Shown here: piece after piece, positions 1 to 5,238 of the stretch
Numbering within the stretch: the first letter of the stretch is position 1
How the letters are laid out: each line of letters starts with the position of its first letter
Assembly: GCA_017743585.1 (NCBI GenBank)
Contig: JAGHYP010000166.1
Coordinates: 1-6,490 of the forward strand
DNA: 6,490 bases
Direction of reading: 5' to 3'
Source of the DNA: Chloroflexota bacterium
GTDB taxonomy: Bacteria; Chloroflexota; Anaerolineae; Aggregatilineales; UBA2796
Made by a program: the position numbers and the translations under genes
The notes under the pieces: generated by a model
Told to the model about the DNA's origin: nothing
Database searches by the model: none
Seen by the model: the letters and a program-made list of their open reading frames with translations, nothing else

Positions 1-2144
1 GGCAAGAACGGCATCTCTGCCATGCCGCGCGCCCCCCAGGGCCCAATCGGATCGGCGTACTCTAAGATGACCGTCTCAACCTTGTGTGGAATATCGCCCA
101 CGGTCGGAATCAAGTAGCTTGAAAGGTACGGATTCTTGATCACGCCATCTTCGCACACCAAATGCTCATATAGCGCATAGCCGACTGCCTGCACGACTGC
201 GCCTTCCACCTGCCCACGCACCAGCTCAGGATTGACGGCGCGCCCGACATCGCTGGCAGAGACGGCGCGCAGCACGCTCACTTGCCCTGTCTCAAGGTCA
301 ACCTCGACCTCGAAGGCTTGTGCCACGTAGCCATAGGCGAAGTTTGGCTCGGCGCGCCCTGTTTCGGGGTCATAAGGCGTGGTGGGAGGCGGGCGGTACT
401 TGAACGTGCCAATGGCGGGTCGCTCTTCGTTGCGCCATGCTTGCAATGCCAGTTCAGCGGCGCCGCGCACCGCGTTGCCCGCCATGAAGGTGATCCGCGA
501 CGCTGACGAGCTGCCCGCGTCGTCTGTGTGGGCTGTGTCGTGCGAGATCAGCGTCACTTTGTGCAGCGGCACGCCGACCGCCTCCGCCGCCATTTGCGCG
601 ATCACGGTATGCGCGCCCTGCCCGACTTCCGCGCTCGCCTGCCGCACGATCACGCGCTCAATCTCGGCGTCGCCGTGTAGCTCAACGGTCGCCCAGGCGC
701 GCTCAGGGAAACCGAAACTGAAGCCGACGTTCTTGAAGCCGCAGGCGAAGCCGACCCCACGCCGCTTGTGGGGCTCAGCGGGCTGCGCCACTGGCTTGCG
801 CCGCCAGCCTTCAGCAGTCTGCTCCCAATAGCCGCTGCGCCGCGCGCATTCCGCCACCACGCGATCGATAGTCACGCCTTGCGGCAACGGCGTGCCGACT
901 GAGAGCAAATCGCCTTCGCGCAGCACGTTGCGCAGCCGAAGCTCAACGGCATCCATGCCGAGCGCTTCTGCCAGCTTGTTCATCTGCCCTTCGGCGGCGA
1001 AGAGCGCCTGCGGCCCGCCAAAGCCGCGAAACGCGCCGCTCGGAATGTTGTTGGTGAACACGCCGTAGGTATCTATGTGGATGTTCGGGATGCAATAAGG
1101 CCCTGTCACCAACAAATTGGCGTTGCCCATCACCTTGCTGGTGGTGTAGGCGTAAGCGCCGCCATCGCCGATGACCTCCGCCTCAACTGCCACCACCTTG
1201 CCTTCGCGAGTGGCGCCCCACTTGGTGTAGATCTTGATCGGATGCCGCTTGTGGTGCGCTAAGATCGACTCCTCGCGACTCCAAATGATCTTGACCGGTC
1301 GCTTGAGCTTCCACGCCGCTAGGGCGAGGACGATCTGAACGGACATATCCTCGCGCCCGCCGAAAGCGCCGCCAATGGCAGGGTAGATCACGCGCACTTG
1401 CTCGAGCGGCAAATCAAGCGCGTGCGCAATCTGCTTCTGATCCTCATGCGCCCATTGCCCTGCCACCACCACTGTCACGCGCCCTTGCTCGTCAATGTAG
1501 CCCAAGCCTGCCTCAGGCTGTAGGTAGGCGTGCTCCTGCCAACTGGTGGTGTAGACGCCTTCCACCACCACATCGGCTTGCGCCCAGCCTTGCGCCATAT
1601 CGCCTTTGCGGATTTTGTAGTGGCACAGGATGTTGTTGGGATACTTGGCGTGCAGCTGCGGCGCGCCTTCTGCCATCGCCGCCTCAGGATCGGTCACAAT
1701 CGGCAGGTCTTCATAGGTGACCTTGATCAGATCGCGCGCCTTGGCAGCGATCGCCTCCGTCTCCGCCACGACGACCGCCACGCAATCGGCGCGGCAGCGC
1801 ACGATATCCGCGCCCGCGATTGGGTTCGGACCGCCTACGCCGCAAATGACAGGCTGATCGCGGATGATCAAGCCATACTCGTTGCGCGGCACGTCCGCCG
1901 CTGTGAAAATGGCGACCACGCCGTCTAGCGCAGCAGCTTCGCGCGTATCTACGCTCAGGATGCGCGCGTGCGTCCGATCCGAGTAGCGAATCTTCATCCA
2001 CAGCTGGCCGTCCATGTCTATGTCGCCCGGATAAGGCGCCTCGCCCTTCACCTTGCTGAGGGCGTCCACGCGATGGACGGACTGCCCGACTATAACTGTC
2101 TTGGCGCGCTCTATCGGATATGGTCCGCTCGGCGTCTCAGCCAT
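1..2144 (-). CDS. Xanthine dehydrogenase-family molybdenum hydroxylase, large molybdopterin-binding subunit (3' end outside window)
   Basis: This is the catalytic large subunit of a molybdenum hydroxylase (xanthine dehydrogenase/aldehyde oxidase family). Such enzymes hydroxylate N-heterocycles or aldehydes using water and pass electrons to [2Fe-2S] and FAD subunits. The frame is open from an ATG at 2144 to the window edge (714 full codons; the family is usually about 750-800). AGGAG lies 11 nt upstream of the ATG. The N-terminal part, roughly residues 20-140, reads as the a/b hammerhead domain (RVDALSKVKGEAPYPGDI). The cofactor motifs follow in the usual order: Q230 in AGQWAHED, GGAFGGRED at 258-266, AFRGFGGPQ at 371-379, EVGQGAHT from 506, and GARGMAEMPFL at the end with the catalytic base as E710. 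No signal peptide is seen, so a cytoplasmic enzyme is expected. The motifs resemble xanthine dehydrogenase more than CO dehydrogenase: the AYRCSFR active-site loop of CoxL is absent. The substrate is uncertain. Partner subunits are not in the window. Confidence 0.93.
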   Translation of the reverse strand, partial: MAETPSGPYPIERAKTVIVGQSVHRVDALSKVKGEAPYPGDIDMDGQLWMKIRYSDRTHARILSVDTREAAALDGVVAIFTAADVPRNEYGLIIRDQPVICGVGGPNPIAGADIVRCRADCVAVVVAETEAIAAKARDLIKVTYEDLPIVTDPEAAMAEGAPQLHAKYPNNILCHYKIRKGDMAQGWAQADVVVEGVYTTSWQEHAYLQPEAGLGYIDEQGRVTVVVAGQWAHEDQKQIAHALDLPLEQVRVIYPAIGGAFGGREDMSVQIVLALAAWKLKRPVKIIWSREESILAHHKRHPIKIYTKWGATREGKVVAVEAEVIGDGGAYAYTTSKVMGNANLLVTGPYCIPNIHIDTYGVFTNNIPSGAFRGFGGPQALFAAEGQMNKLAEALGMDAVELRLRNVLREGDLLSVGTPLPQGVTIDRVVAECARRSGYWEQTAEGWRRKPVAQPAEPHKRRGVGFACGFKNVGFSFGFPERAWATVELHGDAEIERVIVRQASAEVGQGAHTVIAQMAAEAVGVPLHKVTLISHDTAHTDDAGSSSASRITFMAGNAVRGAAELALQAWRNEERPAIGTFKYRPPPTTPYDPETGRAEPNFAYGYVAQAFEVEVDLETGQVSVLRAVSASDVGRAVNPELVRGQVEGAVVQAVGYALYEHLVCEDGVIKNPYLSSYLIPTVGDIPHKVETVILEYADPIGPWGARGMAEMPFL

Positions 2145-2170
2145 GCAGTGCAGGTCTCCTGAAGGAAAAG

Positions 2171-2542
2171 CTACCAATCGCTCAAATCGCGCGGGACGGT
2201 CTTCTTAGGCGGCAGTTTGCGCTTATTTTCCAGATCGCGCCTGCTCGGGCCGGCGATGATCGCCACCAATGCATACGCGACGCTGAGCATGACCAGCCAC
2301 AAGAAACCGCCGACAATCAACAAGCCCTGCGGCTTGATGGATATCTCGCGCGCGCCGCTCGCATTGACTGTCTCGATGACGTAGATTGAGCGCAGCTGCT
2401 GCACCTCAGGGATGATCAGCTGCGCGGCGAAGTAAGCCGCTGCAGCGAGGCTCACAACGATGAAAAGACCGAAAACAGGCGCCAACGGGTTGCGCGGTCG
2501 CTTCTTCTCTTCTCTGACGACGTTCGTACTCTGTTTTGGCAT
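2171..2542 (-). CDS. Small two-TM membrane protein of unknown function
   Basis: I do not recognise a family for this 123-residue protein. It has a basic N-terminus (EEKKRPR), a hydrophobic segment at about 20-45, a loop of about 27 residues (46-72), a second hydrophobic segment at about 73-98, and a strongly basic C-terminal tail (RRDLENKRKLPPKK). By the positive-inside rule both ends should face the cytoplasm and the short loop should be outside. There are no cysteines, histidine clusters or other obvious cofactor ligands. The ATG lies 3 nt after the stop of the upstream secreted-protein gene, and its ribosome binding site (GGAG, 11 nt before the ATG) sits inside the last codons of that gene, which suggests translational coupling. 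The molybdenum hydroxylase gene starts 26 nt after its stop. The position suggests an accessory or anchoring role in the same operon, but that is inference only. Confidence 0.8.
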   Translation of the reverse strand: MPKQSTNVVREEKKRPRNPLAPVFGLFIVVSLAAAAYFAAQLIIPEVQQLRSIYVIETVNASGAREISIKPQGLLIVGGFLWLVMLSVAYALVAIIAGPSRRDLENKRKLPPKKTVPRDLSDW

Positions 2543-2545
2543 GGC

Positions 2546-3913
2546 TCAACGCTCTCCACTCACAATTAGACGGAAGAAATAGGTTGCAAAGCCTTTTGAC
2601 CAGATCACTTCGACGCTCAAGATATACGTGCCTGCCTCGGCAGGCAGAATGTACACAGGAATCGGGCTGGGTGACAAGATTTGCGAGCTGATCAGGGTGA
2701 CGCCGTCCGATTCGAACAGATTGACGGCTACTGCCTCAGGCCGCACGCCGCCGAATTGTAGCTGCGCGATGCTGCCCGCCGCGCCGATCACGTGCGCGAT
2801 CGGCGCTTCGAGCGGCGTGCTGAGACATTTCTGGCCGCTTGGCAAGTTCAGGCAGCCGACCAGCCCAATCGGCGCAAACGCCACGTCGCCGATCACAATC
2901 TGCACGTCCGGATAGCCGATCTGGCTCAGCGGCGCCAATGTGGCAGCTGGCAAGAGTGCGCTGCGAGTCGGGATGCGCAAGGTGAACGGCGTCGGCGTCG
3001 GGCTGGGCAGCAGCGGCAGCGCGACATACGTAGGCACGCTGAGCGTCGGCGTCGGGCTGGGCAAAAGCGGTAGCAGCGCGATGAGCGTAGGCACGCCGAG
3101 CATCGGCGTCGGGCTGGGCAAAAGCGGCGGCTCAACGACAGAAGGCGGCGTAGGCAGGATTGGCGTCTTGGTCGGCAACGGGGTGATGATCAGCGTGCTG
3201 GTGGCAGTCGCCACAAGGATAGGCAAGGTCCGCCGCAGCGGCGTGGCAGTCGGTGTGCTGGTCGCCGAAGGCGTCGGCGTATTGGTCGCAGTCGGCGTAG
3301 CAGTTGGCGTGTTGGTCGCCGAAGGGGTCGGTGTGTTGGTCGCGGTTGGCGTGGCAGTTGGCGTGTTGGTCGCAGTCGGCGTGCTGGTGAAAGTCGGCGT
3401 GTCGGTCGGACGCGGCAGCACTCGTAAGGCGAAGGCGTAGCTGACGAAGAACTCGCCCTGACCGCTCTCACTTGGATAGACGGCAGTGACCAACACGCGC
3501 TGCCGATTCGGGCCGAGATTCTCAAGCGTGAGCTGACCATCGGTCGCCAGTAGGTCGCGGGTCGGCGGCTCGGCGTTGGGCAGCGCAGCGTCAATGAAGG
3601 CGACGCTGAAGGCTTGCGGCGCGGGCTGCGCAGGGCTGATCACGAACGTGATGACTTTGTCTTCGCGCGCGCTGATGACGTCTGTCGGCTGCGGATCGTC
3701 CACAAAGGTGCATAGCGGCGCGTCATCAGGCCTTGGAAAACACGCCGAGCCTGCTATGCCTTCAAAAAGCAGGCCTTCATAATTGGCGCGGATGATCGGC
3801 ATCTGGGACGGTCTGCCGCCTTGCGCGAAGCTGGGCAGCAGCGCGGCGGCAGCTACAATCACGATCAGCGCGCCGCTGAGCCATATGAGCAAAAGATGAG
3901 CGCGTGGCTTCAT
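2546..3913 (-). CDS. Secreted two-domain protein with Thr/Pro-rich linker
   Basis: This gene encodes an exported 455-residue protein of unknown function. A signal peptide covers about residues 1-30: a short basic start (MKPR), a hydrophobic core, and a likely cleavage after SFA. An N-terminal globular domain (about 35-168) holds a cysteine pair, C58 and C68. Residues 168-330 form a low-complexity linker, first of the TNTPTATPT type (about 171-224), then with three LLPSPTP boxes (about 264-307). A C-terminal domain (about 335-452) has another cysteine pair, C354 and C363, and ends in a strand-rich ATYFFRLIVSG. Such linkers are frequent in Chloroflexota surface proteins. I chose the ATG at 3913 because it places the signal peptide at the N-terminus and has AGGA/GAGG just upstream. 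A longer reading to 4087 would add 58 non-hydrophobic residues and overlap the divergent gene. It is the first gene of the minus-strand operon. The function is unknown; binding or structural roles at the cell surface are possible. Confidence 0.85.
   Translation of the reverse strand: MKPRAHLLLIWLSGALIVIVAAAALLPSFAQGGRPSQMPIIRANYEGLLFEGIAGSACFPRPDDAPLCTFVDDPQPTDVISAREDKVITFVISPAQPAPQAFSVAFIDAALPNAEPPTRDLLATDGQLTLENLGPNRQRVLVTAVYPSESGQGEFFVSYAFALRVLPRPTDTPTFTSTPTATNTPTATPTATNTPTPSATNTPTATPTATNTPTPSATSTPTATPLRRTLPILVATATSTLIITPLPTKTPILPTPPSVVEPPLLPSPTPMLGVPTLIALLPLLPSPTPTLSVPTYVALPLLPSPTPTPFTLRIPTRSALLPAATLAPLSQIGYPDVQIVIGDVAFAPIGLVGCLNLPSGQKCLSTPLEAPIAHVIGAAGSIAQLQFGGVRPEAVAVNLFESDGVTLISSQILSPSPIPVYILPAEAGTYILSVEVIWSKGFATYFFRLIVSGER
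2994..3120 (-). repeat. Coding repeat: three LLPSPTP boxes, 54/57-nt spacing
   Basis: The 16-nt word ggcgtcgggctgggca (plus strand) occurs at 2994, 3048 and 3105, giving spacings of 54 and 57 nt. In the minus-strand protein this encodes LLPSPTP followed by a more variable hydrophobic stretch of the VPTxxAL type, repeated every 18-19 residues. A third, more diverged stretch (RIPTRSALLP) follows the last box. The phase is kept in multiples of three, as expected for a translated repeat. Confidence 0.85.
3243..3404 (-). repeat. Coding tandem repeat: 54-nt Thr/Pro/Ala/Asn unit, about three copies
   Basis: Copies begin at about 3243, 3297 and 3351 on the plus-strand numbering. The word gtcgccgaagg recurs at 3261 and 3315, and a diverged form starts at 3369. 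The unit encodes an 18-residue block rich in Thr, Pro, Ala and Asn (TNTPTPSATNTPTATPT type) in the linker of the secreted protein. Third-position changes between copies suggest selection for the peptide rather than a very recent DNA duplication. Confidence 0.85.
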
Positions 3914-3994
3914 GAGTCCTCTTCCTCTGCATTTCTTGGGGCGTTGCGCAATGGCGGCCGGGATGTGCGCTGAACGTTTCCGCCTGCTCTTAGG

Positions 3995-4022
3995 GCAATT
4001 GTAGAATAGATCGGCGAATTGC
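3995..4022. promoter_or_regulatory. Second inverted repeat GCAATT-N16-AATTGC, overlapping the first
   Basis: Arms at 3995-4000 and 4017-4022 are perfect 6-nt inverse complements, with centres 22 nt apart. The left arm overlaps the minus-strand TACAAT box and the right arm overlaps the first dyad. AT-rich words can match by chance, so this is weaker than the neighbouring repeat. Confidence 0.25.
3998..4003 (-). promoter_or_regulatory. Possible -10 box (TACAAT) of the minus-strand operon
   Basis: The minus strand reads TACAAT here, one base from the sigma-70 consensus TATAAT. It would place the start of transcription near 3991 and leave a leader of roughly 78 nt before the ATG at 3913. The hexamers 16-18 nt upstream (such as TAGCGC) do not resemble TTGACA, so this is a weak call. 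Confidence 0.3.
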
Positions 4023-4037
4023 GCTATGATTTCGCCG
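4012..4037. promoter_or_regulatory. Inverted repeat CGGCGAA-N12-TTCGCCG, candidate operator
   Basis: Two perfect 7-nt arms (4012-4018 and 4031-4037) are separated by 12 nt that contain the TATGAT box. The arm centres are 19 nt apart, close to two helical turns, as for many dimeric repressors. No regulator gene is visible in the window to pair with it. It could also form a weak hairpin, but the 12-nt loop and lack of a T-run argue against a terminator. Confidence 0.4.
4025..4030 (+). promoter_or_regulatory. Possible -10 box (TATGAT) of the peptidase gene
   Basis: TATGAT matches the sigma-70 -10 consensus at five of six positions and lies about 48 nt before the GTG start. The nearest -35-like word, TTGTAG at 3999-4004, is 20 nt away, which is longer than usual. 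The box lies inside the spacer of an inverted repeat (4012-4037), which would suit repression by a bound dimer. Confidence 0.35.
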
Positions 4038-4077
4038 CGAACGATACCAGAAGCAGCTTGGATCGGAGCATTCAACG

Positions 4078-5238
4078 GTGAGCGCACAGACGCAACACAG
4101 CCTCATCAGCTTTTACCAAGCGCGCCTCGATCAGATGGTCGCCTTGATTAGCACTTTGGCGCGCTACGAGACGCCAACAGGCGAGAAAGCAGCGGTAGAT
4201 GCGCTCGGCGCGTTCATCCGCCAGCGGTTGTTGCAGCTCGGCGCGCAGATCACGTGCTTCCCGCGCGAGGCGGTTGGCGATATCTTCCTCGCCAAGTGGA
4301 ACGCGCAAGCGCCGGGCAAACCAATTCTCCTTTTGATGCACTTGGATACAGTCTGGCAGCTTGGCACGTTGGCCGCGCGCCCTGTGCGCGTCGAGGGCGA
4401 TCGCTTGATCGGGCCCGGCACGTGGGATATGAAGGCGAGCATCGGCATTGTCCTCTCAGTCATTGAGAGCTTGCAGGCGCGCGGCGAATTCCCGAATCGC
4501 CCGATCTGGGCGCTCTTCACCACTGATGAGGAGACCGGCAGCCTGCACAGCTGGCAGATCATTGAAGAAGTGGCGCGTCAAGCGGGCTTGTGCCTAGTCA
4601 TGGAATTTGCAGCGACCAATGGTGGCGTCAAGACATGGCGCAAGGGCATCGCCAATTATCAGATCAGCGTGCAAGGCAGAGCCTCGCATGCGGGCAACGC
4701 GCCCGAGAAAGGCATCAACGCCATTGTTGAGCTGGCGCACCAGACCTTGCGCATCACCGCGCTGAGCCGACTCGACCTCGGCACGTCCGTCTCAGTGACC
4801 GTTGTGCAAGGCGGCAGCGCTTCCAACGTGATCCCAGAGCGCGCTACAGCGCAAGTAGACGTGCGCTTCAAGACTTACGAAGAGGCGCAGCGCGTTCATC
4901 ACGCGCTGATGAACCTGACGCCCGTCCTCGACGGCGCGCAGATCGAAGTGACGCAGCGCAGCCAGCGCCCGCCTATGGAACGCGACGCCACCATGATCAG
5001 CTGCTACGAGCAGCTCAAGGCGCTCGCCGCTGAGCTTGGCTTGGAACTGCCCGAAGAAGGCAGCGGCGGCGGCAGCGACGGCAACATCACGGCTGCGCTT
5101 GGCATTCCCACGCTAGATGGACTAGGCCCGCTTGGCGAGGGTGCGCACGCCGCCCATGAGCAAGTCGTGATCAGCAGCATCCCCGCCCGCGCCGCCTTGT
5201 TAGACGCCCTGTTGCGCAATTGGCGCTTCGCCGATTGA
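4078..5238 (+). CDS. M20 family zinc metallopeptidase, glutamate carboxypeptidase (CPG2)-like
   Basis: This 386-residue protein matches the full length of M20 dizinc peptidases that remove C-terminal residues, typically glutamate, from peptides or N-acyl amino acids. The ligand set is complete: H88 in MHLDTVW, bridging D117 in GPGTWDMK, the catalytic base E151 and ligand E152 in TTDEETGS, E176 in MEFA, and H357 in GEGAHAAHE. The dimerisation (lid) domain spans about 186-300, with GRASHAGNAPEKG at 200-212 carrying H204, and R297 (QRPPM) where CPG2-type enzymes have a substrate-carboxylate arginine. GSGGGSDGN (328-336) matches the CPG2 GGGTD loop. No signal peptide is seen, so it should be cytoplasmic. 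The start is GTG at 4078, with GGAG 9 nt upstream. It is divergent from the operon to its left and convergent, with no gap, with the gene to its right. The exact substrate cannot be read from sequence; folate, peptide or acyl-amino-acid hydrolysis are all possible. Confidence 0.9.
   Translation: MSAQTQHSLISFYQARLDQMVALISTLARYETPTGEKAAVDALGAFIRQRLLQLGAQITCFPREAVGDIFLAKWNAQAPGKPILLLMHLDTVWQLGTLAARPVRVEGDRLIGPGTWDMKASIGIVLSVIESLQARGEFPNRPIWALFTTDEETGSLHSWQIIEEVARQAGLCLVMEFAATNGGVKTWRKGIANYQISVQGRASHAGNAPEKGINAIVELAHQTLRITALSRLDLGTSVSVTVVQGGSASNVIPERATAQVDVRFKTYEEAQRVHHALMNLTPVLDGAQIEVTQRSQRPPMERDATMISCYEQLKALAAELGLELPEEGSGGGSDGNITAALGIPTLDGLGPLGEGAHAAHEQVVISSIPARAALLDALLRNWRFAD

Larger units (their letters stand above)
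3914..4077. promoter_or_regulatory. Divergent intergenic region, likely promoters for both flanking genes
   Basis: These 164 nt lie between the 5' ends of the minus-strand operon and the plus-strand peptidase gene, so both promoters should be here. They include the most AT-rich stretch in this part of the window (about 3995-4033). A good -10-like hexamer TATGAT sits at 4025-4030 on the plus strand, and TACAAT (3998-4003) reads on the minus strand. Neither has a convincing -35 at 16-18 nt. No small ORF or RNA gene is apparent in the region. Confidence 0.55.

Noticed and set aside
379..831. Plus-strand open frame of 150 codons.
   Set aside because: It lies opposite the molybdenum hydroxylase gene, whose motifs are unmistakable there. 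Its own translation shows no family features and reflects GC-rich antisense sequence.
2151..2161. Short inverted repeat CAGG-AGA-CCTG over the ribosome binding site of the hydroxylase gene.
   Set aside because: A 4-bp stem with a 3-nt loop is too weak and too likely by chance to claim translational control.
3243..3404. CRISPR-like or minisatellite array.
   Set aside because: The units are adjacent without unique spacers, keep the reading frame and vary at third positions, so they are a protein-coding repeat.
2940..3440. Plus-strand open frame of Val/Gly repeats.
   Set aside because: It is the antisense reading of the Thr/Pro linker, and its regularity comes from the coding repeat on the other strand.
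3914..4087. A longer start (4087) for the secreted Thr/Pro protein, adding 58 residues.
   Set aside because: The extra residues are basic and not signal-like, would bury the clear signal peptide, overlap the divergent peptidase start and remove the promoter region.
1747..4404. GCGATCGC octamers (1747-1754 and 4397-4404) as a cyanobacterial HIP1 signature.
   Set aside because: Two copies in 6.5 kb of GC-rich DNA are too few for the HIP1 density seen in cyanobacteria, and the protein features point to Chloroflexota instead.
4078..5238. Allantoate amidohydrolase (AllC), which would complete purine breakdown next to xanthine dehydrogenase.
   Set aside because: The HLDTVW, GPGTWDMK and GGGSDGN motifs match the CPG2 carboxypeptidase group, not the GSHxDSV...DG pattern of the amidohydrolase/carbamoylase group.
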